Assembly: GCA_964550025.1 (NCBI GenBank)
Contig: CAZJYI010000019.1
Coordinates: 38,606-102,605 of the forward strand
DNA length: 64,000 nucleotides
Source of the DNA: CAZJYI01 sp964550025
GTDB lineage: Bacteria > Verrucomicrobiota > Kiritimatiellia > UBA8416 > CAYOBW01
Direction: 5' to 3'
Shown: one piece after another, positions 16,494 through 24,215 of the stretch
How the letters are laid out: each line of letters begins with the position of its first letter
Position numbering within the stretch: the stretch's first letter is position 1
Translations under genes and position numbers: made by a program
The notes under the pieces: generated by a model
Databases searched by the model: none
The model's input: only the letters and a program-made list of their open reading frames with translations
What the model was told of the DNA's origin: nothing

Positions 16494-16828
16494 TCCGTTC
16501 TCCTTCCGGGCGCACCCGAACCGGCTCCCGTGCGCATGTGCAGCGCGCGTTCCGGGAGCCCGGCGAGCACTACCAGTAGGAAAGCAGAAGTCGTGCCCGA
16601 ACTTGCCTGCCTGCCGGGTTTTCGGTCAACACAGCCCATTTTGGGGCTCTAGACGCCTCCGGAGTCCAGCGGGCGTCCCGCAGTATTCGATTCGTTCGCG
16701 GATATGCGCATAGTCTTCTCGAAGATGATCTTATGGATAGCCATTGCTAAAACGTTTTAGGATTGACTTACGGTGTGCTTCTGTAAGAGAATGTGCGCCT
16801 GTTCACATCGGGGGGAGCGGGTTACCGC
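16494..16828. other. Intergenic region between divergent pseudopilin and symporter genes
   Basis: About 335 bases without a gene. It holds the pseudopilin ribosome site near its left end, a hairpin with arms GGCTCCC/GGGAGCC between about 16522 and 16560, and at its right end the LacI-type operator and promoter described separately. Nothing else recognisable is seen. Confidence 0.6.
16747..16789 (+). promoter_or_regulatory. LacI-type operator plus promoter for the symporter
   Basis: CTAAAACGTTTTAG at 16747-16760 is a perfect 14-base palindrome with the central CG typical of LacI-family operators. It abuts a -35-like TTGACT (16763-16768) with a weak TAAGAG (16784-16789) as -10. The 19 bases from AAAACGTTTT through TTGAC are identical to those in front of the lacI gene at 22424-22442. 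Confidence 0.8.
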
Positions 16829-18666
16829 ATGCACTTCACACAGTTGGACTGGTTGATTGTCGGGGCCATGATGGCAGGGCTGGCCGTCATGGCGCTGATC
16901 AGCAATCGCCACACAAAAAGCGTGGCGGATTACCTGGCCGCCGGCCGCGCAGCCGGCCGCTACATGATGACTATGGCGTCCGGCATGGTCTGGATCGGCG
17001 CGATCAACGTGGTGGCCATGTTCGAGCTCTACTACGAGGCCGGCTTCACGGCCATGTGGTGGGTGATGCTGTCGACGCCTTTCGCGATCTACATGGCCAT
17101 CACCGGCTTCGGGATCTACCGCTTCCGCGAAACGCGGGCGCTCACCGTCGCGCAGTTCCTTGAGCAACGCTACAGCCGAAACGTGCGTGTGCTGGCAGGG
17201 ATTCTCGCGTGGGTGGCCGGGCTCATCAACTTCGGCATCTTCCCCGCCGTCGGCGCCCGCTTCTTCGTCGCCTTTTGCGGCATGCCCGAATCGGTCGAGT
17301 TGCTCGGCCTGCAGGTCGCCACGTTTCCGCTGGTCATGTTCGTCCTGCTCGCCGTCTCACTCTTCTTCGTCTTCGCCGGCGGCCACGTGGCCGTGATCGT
17401 GACGGACTGCCTGCAGGGCATGTTCACGCAGGTCGTGGCCGTCGTGATCGTCATCGTGCTGATGGCGTCCTTTTTCGACTGGGGCAAGATCATGGACGTG
17501 TTGCTCCAGGCGCCGGCGGGCGAGTCGATGCTGGACCCGTTCCACACGAACAAGATGCCCGACTTCAACATGTGGTACTTCCTCGTCAGCATCGTGGGGA
17601 TGTGGTACGCGGTGCTCTCGCACTTGCCGGCGCAGGCTTACAACGCGTCGGCCAAGACCGCACACGAGGCGCGCATGGGCGGGGTGCTCAACCAGTGGCG
17701 CTGGCTGGCGCTGTGCCTCTTCTTCATGGTGCTCGTGCTGTGTGCGATGACCGTCATGAAGCACCCCGACTATGCCGACGTGGCCACGCAGATCAACGCC
17801 CGCCTCGACGGGATCAGCACCAACCCCGCCAACGCGACCCGCAAACAGCTCACGGTGACGATGGCCCTCTCGCACATCTTCCCGACCGGGCTGGCAGGGT
17901 TGTTCTGCGCTGTCATGGTCGCGGCGCTGGTGAGCACGTACGACAGTTTCATGCACTCGTGGGGCGCCGTGATGGGCACGGCTGGCGTCTTCTGCAACCA
18001 GCTTTGGCCGAAGCTCTTTGAAGCCGACTTTCCGCTCANNNNNNNNNNNNNNNNNNNNNNNNNNNNNNNNNNNNNNNNNNNNNNNNNNNNNNNNNNNNNN
18101 NNNNNNNNNNNNNNNNNNNNNNNNNNNNNNNNNNNNNNGGCGTCTTCTGCAACCAGCTTTGGCCGAAGCTCTTTGAAGCCGACTTTCCGCTCAATCCCCA
18201 GTGGATCTGGTTCATTACGATCATTACCTGTACCGCCCTGTACATTGGGATCTCGCTGCTGGAACGCGAGCGCTTCAACCTGAAGAAGCTCCTGCACCGC
18301 GGCGACTATGCCATCGAGGCCGACCAGACGCACGTGAACCGCGCCGTGAGCTGGCGGCACCGCTTGTTTGGCATCGACCGGGAGTTCAAGGCGCTGGACC
18401 GCGCCACGGCCTACATGATCGTCGGCTGGTTTCTCGTCTTCCTTGCCGTGTTCCTCGGAGGGACCGTCTACGCCCTGGTGGCGAGTCCGTCCGAGCAGTG
18501 CTGGGCCCTGTTCTGGCGTTGCTACCTTGGGCTGTTGTTTGTCCTCGCGATTGGCGTAACAATCTGGCTGACGTGGGGCGGGTTCAAGGATATGGTCAGC
18601 CTGTTCCGGGCGCTGCGATCGCGTGAACGCGACTTCGAAGACGACGGGATGGTGAGGGAAGAGTAA
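16829..18666 (+). CDS. Sodium:solute symporter (SSS family), interrupted by an artificial scaffold gap
   Basis: A polytopic inner-membrane protein of the SSS family, which couples uptake of sugars or organic acids to sodium. It begins FTQLDWLIVGAMMAGLAVMA and has the family segment VADYLAAGRAAGRY after the first helix, with about 13 hydrophobic segments. The coding sequence contains 100 N at 18039-18138, flanked by identical 55-base copies. Removing 155 bases (gap plus one copy) restores one continuous frame of 560 residues, normal for the family. The ATG at 16829 has GGGGGAG upstream and lies after the predicted transcript start; the ATG at 16793 is too early. Operator and promoter suggest control by the LacI protein at 22479. 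The substrate is not known; a sugar from the surrounding hydrolases is likely. Confidence 0.9.
17984..18193. other. Scaffold gap of 100 N flanked by a 55-bp exact duplicate (unmerged contig overlap)
   Basis: Bases 17984-18038 and 18139-18193 are identical and both begin GGCGTCTTCTGCAACCAG; exactly 100 N lie between. This is what results when two overlapping contig ends are scaffolded instead of merged. The symporter frame is phase-shifted across the gap as printed and becomes continuous when the overlap is collapsed. Confidence 0.95.
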
Positions 18667-18720
18667 TCAGTTACCAGTGACCAGTGATCAATGGGGGAGC
18701 GCCTGTCTTGCTCGCACTGG

Positions 18721-18798
18721 GTGCCGGCACAATGCCGGCACTACGGGTCACCGACTGAAAGTCGGCGCTACTGGTCACCGGCTGAACGCCGGCGCTAC
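18721..18798. repeat. Three-hairpin palindromic element
   Basis: Hairpins lie at 18721-18741 (GTGCCGGC/GCCGGCAC), 18751-18765 (CCGAC/GTCGG, loop TGAAA) and 18778-18792 (CCGGC/GCCGG, loop TGAAC). Each is followed by a C-x-CTAC-type spacer (CTAC, GCGCTAC, GCGCTAC). It is preceded at 18668-18692 by a short direct repeat, ACCAGTGACCAGTGATCA. No gene is seen in 18667-18809. Confidence 0.8.
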
Positions 18799-18809
18799 TT
18801 GGGGGACGA

Positions 18810-19061
18810 ATGATCGAACTGCAACCACTGGATTTGACCGTGCTCCTCGGCTACGTCGTTGTGCTCGTGGCGATCGGGCTGTTCGTCAGCTACCGCCGCC
18901 GCAACGAGGATGATCAGTTCCTCGCCGGGCGGAGCTTCGGCTGGTTCAACGTCGGGCTCTCAATCTTCGGGACCAACGTCAGCCCCTCGTTCCTGATTGC
19001 TTCGGCCAGCGCGGCCTATGCCACCGGCATGGTGACGGCCAACTTCGAATGGCTGGCCTGG
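18810..19061 (+). pseudogene. N-terminal fragment of a second SSS-family symporter
   Basis: ATG 18810 follows GGGGGA and opens a frame whose first 84 residues match the start of an SSS transporter: first helix LLGYVVVLVAIGLFVSY, then DDQFLAGRSFGWFNVGLSIF and TNVSPSFLIASASAAYATGM. After W84 (19059-19061) the similarity stops. The frame drifts through unrelated codons to 19418, because the DNA now encodes L-rhamnose mutarotase in another frame. Most of the roughly 500-residue transporter is missing. It is either a deletion or a misassembly join at the shared CTGGCCTGG. Confidence 0.85.
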
Positions 19062-19317
19062 TGTTCTAAAGGCCCTCGAGGAGTGCAACATCCACAACTT
19101 CTCGATCTACCTGGTCGAGCTCGAGAAGGGGAAGCACTACCTGTTCGGGTATCTCGAGTACTGGGGGGACGACTTCGAGGCCGACATGGCCAAAGCCGAG
19201 ACCTACGAAATCAACAAGAAGTGGTGGAAGCTGACCGACGCCTGCCAATTCCCTGTCGCAACGAAGACGGACGAAGGACTCTGGCTGGACATGGAAGAGG
19301 TTTTTCACCGGGACTGA
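19054..19317 (+). pseudogene. rhaM: L-rhamnose mutarotase lacking its N-terminus
   Basis: From 19054 the frame reads WPGVLKALEECNIHNFSIYL, later LFGYLEYWGDDFEADMAK, WWKLTDACQ and MEEVFHRD, ending at TGA 19315-19317. This is the C-terminal 87 residues of the RhaM family (about 105 residues), which interconverts rhamnose anomers. The roughly 20 N-terminal residues and a start codon are missing because the upstream DNA is the symporter fragment. If the join is real, the product is non-functional or made only as part of a fused transcript. It implies that a rhamnose-uptake and mutarotase gene set once lay here. Confidence 0.85.
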
Positions 19318-19326
19318 GGAGAGACA

Positions 19327-22305
19327 ATGCGACCACTGACCTTGATAATGGCACTCACCCTTGTTGTTCGCAGTGCCTTCTCGGACACGACGCCCGTTGC
19401 GCACTACACGCTCACTGACCCGGAGGCCGTGGGCCAGGTGCAGGGGCCGGAACTGTTGGAGAATGCGGCGGGCGACACGTTCGCCCTGACGCGCGATGGC
19501 GCGCCGCGATACATGAATCTGCCGCCGGATGTATCGGACGGCCGGGCACTTCTGTTTGATGGCAAAAGCGCTTATCGGCTGGAGGGCGGCATTGCCGGGA
19601 TCAACGGCGGCTTCGTTCTGGAGGCATGGGCTCGGGCCGCCAAGGCGGATGATCCCGGCTACCACGGTGTGGCCGCCCACGGTGACGGGGGACGAGGCTA
19701 TTCGCTGATTCAGCATGGGCGCTCATGGGGCGCTTTTGTCGGCGGGCGCGGTTTCATACGGATGAGCCCGGTCGAGGCCGGGACCTGGACGCACCTGGCC
19801 GTCGTGCACGGTGGGAAGGGCCGCGGCGTGTACCTCAATGGCGAGCGCGTGGCAGGGCTGCCCGACACGAACGGTATGACACCGGCGTTTACCGTCGGGG
19901 CCATGGGCTCCGGCAAGGAGCACTTCACAGGCGATATCGCGGCGGTCCGTCTGTCCCGGATTGGATCCGCGGGTTTCGACTTCGCCACGGACCTGCTCAT
20001 CAAACCCGAGGTGGCCATCAAGAAACGCGAGGAAGCGGAAAAGGCCCGCCGGGAACGACTGGCAGGCATTGTGCCGGCTGGCGCGATTGTCGATCGTATC
20101 ACCGTCCCGAGCCATGACGGCGACTGGCTCGTGAGGCCGTGCGACATGGCATCCAGTTTCCAGGTTGAGCAGGTTGAGAATGGACTGGCCTTTCGCTGCG
20201 TGCTGGCGAACGGGCTGATCGCGCGCCGCTTCTACGCGTCCGACAACGTGGTGTGCTACAGCCTGCGGCGGGAACGCGAGGGACTGGAGTTTCTGCGCAG
20301 CATCAAGCCCGAGGCGACGCTGACGATTGCCGGTAAGAAGATCCCTGTCGGCGGGATGACGCTCCCGGGGCGGGCAAGCGGACGCAAGGGCCGCAGCGGA
20401 GCCCGAACCGTGGCCAACTACTTCCTGACCGACTGGTTGAGCGAGCTGACCGCGGATGCCAACGCGTTTCGGCTGGTGAAGATCCGCACGGGCAAACCGC
20501 AGGCGTGGCTGAAGTGGGAACCGATGAAGGGCAACACGGTCTCCTGGCCCCCGAAGGGCATCCGCGTCTCCATGGAGTATGCTCTCCCGTCCCATACGTC
20601 CCATCCGTCCCATCTGTCCCATCTCTCCGTCACCGTCCACTACGAGATCTATGACGGGGTCCCCGCCATGGGCAAGTGGGTCTCGTTCGAGAACAAGGGT
20701 GAGAAGCCGATCACGCTCGACCGCGTGCTCATCGAGGAACTGGCTTTTGCCGACGAGCAGGCCAACCAGGTGTTTGTCGAAAGCGAGTACAACCATTTTC
20801 ACGCATTGCCCGTGCGCTGGTACGTGGACCCGGAGTTCAATACGGATTCCGGCCCGGTCTTCACGGAGCGCATGAGCGATTACCGGCTGCGTTATTGGGG
20901 ACACGAGGAACTGGAGGACGCCGCCTTCTTCCGCGGACGCGCGACCGGCGGCGGTGAGTGGGCCGGCGAGTACAAGTCGCGTTCGCTGATGCAGGTGCAG
21001 TACCCACAGGGGCCGTCGAAGACGCTGGGAAAGGGGGAGTCGTGGAAGACGTTCCGCTCATGGCTGGTCCTGCACGACGACATGGACGAGGAGCGCAAGG
21101 GGCTCGGGCGTCGCAAGCTCTACCGGACGATCTTCCCCTGGTCGCAGGAGAACCTGGTCTACATGCACGTGCTGAATCACGGGTCTGCTGCCATTCGGCA
21201 GGCAGTTGACCAGTGCGCGACCTGCGGGTTCGACATGATCATTCTGACCTTCGGCAGCGGCTTCAACATGATGAGCGGTGACCCGAACTACCGCAAACGC
21301 ATCAAGGCCGATTTCGACTACGCGCACAGCAAGGGCATCAAGACGGGTGCGTACATCCTGTTCTGTTCGTCGCGGAGCTACGGGCGAGGCGAGCATGATG
21401 CGAAGCCGCCGGCGTATGGACGGAGCCTGTGCCTGGGATCGGCGTTTGCGGAGCCGTACGTCAAGCAGTTGATCGACTTCATGAAAGAGGTGGGGCAGGA
21501 CTGCATCGAGACGGACGGGCCGTATCACGGGTATCGCTGTGAGCGGGGTGACCATCCGCTGCACAAGGGGGTAGAAGATTCCTGGCGCGTCAACTGGGAG
21601 CAGCAGGAGAAGTTCTACCGGATGTGCATGGACGAGGGGATCTACATCATTACGCCGGATTGGTATTTTGCCAGTGGCGGTCGGAAAATGCCGATGGGGT
21701 ACAAGGAGGCGAACTGGACCCTCCCCCGTCCGCAACAGGCGCTGGTCGCTCGCCAGAACATCTACGACGGCACGTGGTGGCGGACGCCGTCCATGAGCTA
21801 TCACGCTCTGCCGTTGACCTCGGTCTATGGCGGCGGCCCGGAGAGCACGATGGAGCCGCTTTCGCAACACCTCGACGCGTACGACCGCGTGCTGGGCGCC
21901 TACTTCGGGATGGGCATCATGGCCTGCTACCGCGGTTACCGGCTGTACGACACCGAGGAAACAAGGGCGGTGGTCAAAGGCTGGGTGGACTTCTACAAGA
22001 AGCACCAGGCCATTCTCGACAGCGACATCATCCACGTGCGCCGCCCCGACGGCCGCGATCTTGACTGCATGATGCATGCGAATCCGGCGCTGAAGGAAAA
22101 GGGGCTGGCGTTTGTCTGGAACCCGACGGGGGAGCGGGTGAAGAGGGAGTTTGAGTTGCCGTTGTACTACACGGGGTTGACGGAGACCGCGAAGGTCAGC
22201 GAGAAAGACGGCGCGCCGAAGACGTACCGGCTGGACCGGGAGTATCGAATCAGGGTGCCGGTGGATATTGAGGCGAACGGGTATACGTGGTTTGTGATCC
22301 AGTAG
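19327..22305 (+). CDS. Secreted LamG / alpha-galactosidase-like glycoside hydrolase
   Basis: A 992-residue exported protein. Signal peptide 1-19, then a LamG-type concanavalin domain (about 70-230) with the closing FTGDIAAVRLSR segment. A beta-sandwich runs from about 255 to 560. A TIM barrel from about 600 contains FDMIILTFGSGF, an FDYAHSKGIKTGAYILF strand and DCIETDGPYHG, where the aspartate is the candidate nucleophile of GH27/GH36/GH31-like retaining enzymes. I would call it alpha-galactosidase-like; the exact family is not certain. An in-frame 9-base repeat adds SHTSHPSHLSHL near residue 422. It starts 9 bases after the rhaM fragment with GGAGAGAC upstream. Its TAG stop is formed by the GTAGC end of the element at 22302. 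Confidence 0.78.
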   Translation: MRPLTLIMALTLVVRSAFSDTTPVAHYTLTDPEAVGQVQGPELLENAAGDTFALTRDGAPRYMNLPPDVSDGRALLFDGKSAYRLEGGIAGINGGFVLEAWARAAKADDPGYHGVAAHGDGGRGYSLIQHGRSWGAFVGGRGFIRMSPVEAGTWTHLAVVHGGKGRGVYLNGERVAGLPDTNGMTPAFTVGAMGSGKEHFTGDIAAVRLSRIGSAGFDFATDLLIKPEVAIKKREEAEKARRERLAGIVPAGAIVDRITVPSHDGDWLVRPCDMASSFQVEQVENGLAFRCVLANGLIARRFYASDNVVCYSLRREREGLEFLRSIKPEATLTIAGKKIPVGGMTLPGRASGRKGRSGARTVANYFLTDWLSELTADANAFRLVKIRTGKPQAWLKWEPMKGNTVSWPPKGIRVSMEYALPSHTSHPSHLSHLSVTVHYEIYDGVPAMGKWVSFENKGEKPITLDRVLIEELAFADEQANQVFVESEYNHFHALPVRWYVDPEFNTDSGPVFTERMSDYRLRYWGHEELEDAAFFRGRATGGGEWAGEYKSRSLMQVQYPQGPSKTLGKGESWKTFRSWLVLHDDMDEERKGLGRRKLYRTIFPWSQENLVYMHVLNHGSAAIRQAVDQCATCGFDMIILTFGSGFNMMSGDPNYRKRIKADFDYAHSKGIKTGAYILFCSSRSYGRGEHDAKPPAYGRSLCLGSAFAEPYVKQLIDFMKEVGQDCIETDGPYHGYRCERGDHPLHKGVEDSWRVNWEQQEKFYRMCMDEGIYIITPDWYFASGGRKMPMGYKEANWTLPRPQQALVARQNIYDGTWWRTPSMSYHALPLTSVYGGGPESTMEPLSQHLDAYDRVLGAYFGMGIMACYRGYRLYDTEETRAVVKGWVDFYKKHQAILDSDIIHVRRPDGRDLDCMMHANPALKEKGLAFVWNPTGERVKREFELPLYYTGLTETAKVSEKDGAPKTYRLDREYRIRVPVDIEANGYTWFVIQ
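20589..20624. repeat. 9-bp tandem repeat inside a coding sequence (GTCCCATNY x4)
   Basis: Four units (GTCCCATAC, GTCCCATCC, GTCCCATCT, GTCCCATCT) lie in frame within the alpha-galactosidase-like gene and encode Ser-His-X triplets. The period is a multiple of three, so the frame is kept. It lies between two beta strands of the middle domain, probably in a surface loop. Confidence 0.9.
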
Positions 22306-22417
22306 CTCCCAGCTCCGCTGGGCGACCCGTGAATCCCAGCTCTGCTGGGATTTCCCGGGGGCGTCCTCCCCCGCAGAAGCGGGGAGGAACAGGTCTCCCT
22401 GCAGAGCAGGGAGCTAC
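22302..22417. repeat. Four-hairpin palindromic element with matching outer ends
   Basis: Outer inverted repeat GTAGCTCCC (22302-22310) and GGGAGCTAC (22409-22417). Hairpins: 22308-22322 (CCCAGC/GCTGGG), 22334-22350 (TCCCAGC/GCTGGGA), 22364-22388 (TCCTCCCC/GGGGAGGA) and 22395-22413 (CTCCCTGC/GCAGGGAG). The left end supplies the TAG stop of the preceding gene. Confidence 0.85.
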
Positions 22418-22421
22418 GAGT

Positions 22422-22466
22422 CCAAAACGTTTTAGGATTGACAATCTTCTCCGTATGTGCCACTAT
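22422..22466 (+). promoter_or_regulatory. LacI-type operator and strong promoter of the lacI-family gene
   Basis: The palindrome core AAAACGTTTT at 22424-22433 is followed by a consensus -35 TTGACA (22438-22443), a 17-base spacer and -10 CACTAT (22461-22466). The -10 box ends 12 bases before the ATG at 22479, leaving a leader of about 5 bases. The arrangement suggests autoregulation. Confidence 0.8.
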
Positions 22467-22478
22467 CGCGGATGAACC

Positions 22479-23537
22479 ATGGCCAGACTCAAGGACATAG
22501 CCGAAGAGGCCGGCGTCTCCATCCCGACGGTGAGTCTGATCCTGTCGGGCAAGACGCAGGAGTTCAACCCCGACACCTGTCGCCGTGTGCTGCAGGTTGC
22601 CGACAAACTCGAATACCGCCCCAACATCGCCGCCCGCAGCCTGCAGCAGCAGAAGTCCTTTCTGATCGCGCTGTTGGTCTCGGACGTGAATGCGACGCTG
22701 ATGTCGGACTTGCTGCGGGGCGTCTTCCGCGCACTCGGCGACACCGATTATTCGCCCGTCGTTTTTTCGCACGCCGGCCCCAAGGAGGAACGGAATTGCC
22801 TTGAGCGCTGCCTCGAGCGGCGGGTTGACGGGTTGATCGTCAACGTGGCCGTAGAGGAAGACGGGTCGACGGACGTGTCACGCTACCTCGAGGCCGTGGC
22901 CGACGAGATTCCCATTGTCGAGATCTTCGGGCACTTCCTGCCCGGCGTGCCGTCCGTGAACGTTGACTTCAAGGCGGCAGGTCGCGACGCGACCCGGCAT
23001 CTCATCGAACTGGGGCATCGATCGATCGTTCACCTCACGCACGAACACTATGACACGGCTCGCGGTGATGGAAGCGGCCAGCACTTCGACGCATGGGAGC
23101 GTTACCTCGGCTGCGAAGAGGCGCTTCAACATGCGGGCATGGCGCCGCGAGTCGTAGCGCATCCCATCTCCGGTGAGATCAACGTCGCGCAGCAGTTCGT
23201 CAGAGGCGGGGCTGGCTGTCTGGAGTCGCTTCTCGGCGGTCCGCAGACACCGACGGCTGTCGTGTGTTACAACGACTTCGAAGCTTACGGTCTGCTCCAG
23301 GCCTGCCGCGCCCACGGGATCAAAGTTCCCGAGCAACTTTCGATCGTCGGCTATGCAGACGGCGATGTGGCTTCCATATCAGCCCCCCCGCTGACGACCT
23401 TGCGCATTCCCGCGGGGGAGGTCGGCAGCGCGTCCACACAAACCCTGATGGAGCTGATTGACGGGAAGACGGCCGGGAGCCGTTTGCTTTCATCCGAACT
23501 GGTCGTCCGCCGGACGACCGGACCTGTTTCAAGGTAG
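22479..23537 (+). CDS. LacI-family transcriptional regulator
   Basis: A 352-residue regulator. The N-terminal helix-turn-helix reads LKDIAEEAGVSIPTVSLILSG (residues 4-24) and the hinge EYRPNIAARSL follows at about residues 45-55, both diagnostic of LacI/GalR. The remainder is a periplasmic-binding-like sugar-sensing domain with the usual GHRSIVHL and VCYNDFEAYGLL segments. It probably binds the AAAACGTTTT palindrome found upstream of itself, the symporter and the small LamG gene, linking a sugar signal to uptake and degradation. The ATG at 22479 is fixed by the start of the HTH; the overlapping ATG at 22472 is out of frame. It lacks a Shine-Dalgarno site, in keeping with the very short predicted leader. 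Confidence 0.95.
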   Translation: MARLKDIAEEAGVSIPTVSLILSGKTQEFNPDTCRRVLQVADKLEYRPNIAARSLQQQKSFLIALLVSDVNATLMSDLLRGVFRALGDTDYSPVVFSHAGPKEERNCLERCLERRVDGLIVNVAVEEDGSTDVSRYLEAVADEIPIVEIFGHFLPGVPSVNVDFKAAGRDATRHLIELGHRSIVHLTHEHYDTARGDGSGQHFDAWERYLGCEEALQHAGMAPRVVAHPISGEINVAQQFVRGGAGCLESLLGGPQTPTAVVCYNDFEAYGLLQACRAHGIKVPEQLSIVGYADGDVASISAPPLTTLRIPAGEVGSASTQTLMELIDGKTAGSRLLSSELVVRRTTGPVSR

Positions 23538-23571
23538 GTGGGATCACGAATTGTATTTGCGCGGTCCGGGA

Positions 23572-23585
23572 TTAAAACGTTTTAG
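23572..23585 (+). promoter_or_regulatory. LacI-type operator upstream of the small LamG gene
   Basis: TTAAAACGTTTTAG contains the same AAAACGTTTT core as the copies at 16749 and 22424. It lies 44 bases before the ATG at 23630. Promoter boxes here are unclear; a TTGCGC at 23557 would place the operator over the -10 region. Confidence 0.75.
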
Positions 23586-23629
23586 GCTGGATGGCATCTG
23601 GAAGTGCGACAGCGCAGAAGGAGAGAGAG

Positions 23630-24151
23630 ATGAAGAGAGTGACTTGGTGCAGAGTTGCCGTGGCAGCGGTCGGTTTCTCAACGATTCTCGCAACACCAGT
23701 GCTTGCACAGGACAGCTCAACGCCGCCGGTGGCGTGGTGGAAGTTGAATGAAACAGGTGGCACAACGGCGCTTGATGCGATGGACGCGCATCACGCCACG
23801 ATCGGAACTCGAGGGATCACTCTGGCACACGCGGACGTCCCGACCAACATGCCGGGAACGAGCGTCCAGTTCTCCGACGGCAACACGCTGATCACCCACC
23901 CGTTCAGCCCGGCTCTCAATCCCTCGACGTTCACTAAGGAAGACGAACAGACTTGGAGCGTGACGCACAATCGCAACCAGGCGCTAACCGTCGGCAGCCG
24001 GCAGGGCACTTTACCGTTCCACGGCCTTATCGATGACGTCCAGGTTTACAGCCAGCGTCTCGAGGACGACGACATCCGTTACCTGTTTCGGAACCCCGGC
24101 TACTCACTCGGCAATGCCCCGGCGAAGGGGATGGTGATTGTGGTCAGGTGA
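23630..24151 (+). CDS. Small secreted LamG-domain protein, apparently internally shortened
   Basis: A 173-residue exported protein with a signal peptide (VAVAAVGFSTILATPVLAQ). A LamG start follows, with PVAWWKLNETGGTTALDA and the closing strand GLIDDVQVYSQRLEDDDIRYLF. Between them only about 70 residues remain, where LamG domains usually have over 120; the step from LNPSTFT to KEDEQTWSVTHN looks like a lost core. It ends in MVIVVR, resembling the end of the triple-lectin protein. The ATG at 23630 follows AAGGAGAGAGAG. The operator upstream places it under the LacI regulator. It is a polysaccharide-binding accessory protein if folded; possibly a decayed gene. Confidence 0.65.
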   Translation: MKRVTWCRVAVAAVGFSTILATPVLAQDSSTPPVAWWKLNETGGTTALDAMDAHHATIGTRGITLAHADVPTNMPGTSVQFSDGNTLITHPFSPALNPSTFTKEDEQTWSVTHNRNQALTVGSRQGTLPFHGLIDDVQVYSQRLEDDDIRYLFRNPGYSLGNAPAKGMVIVVR

Positions 24152-24215
24152 GCGCGTTTTCCCTCGTCTGGGAGTCCCACACGTCGTATACGACCCACGT
24201 TCAGGAGCAAAACCA

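Noticed and set aside
18334..18666. Separate 110-residue membrane protein gene
   Set aside because: It is the C-terminal part of the symporter, split only by the artificial gap.
19066..19716. 216-residue minus-strand ORF across the rhaM fragment
   Set aside because: Antisense to recognisable RhaM sequence and to the next signal peptide.
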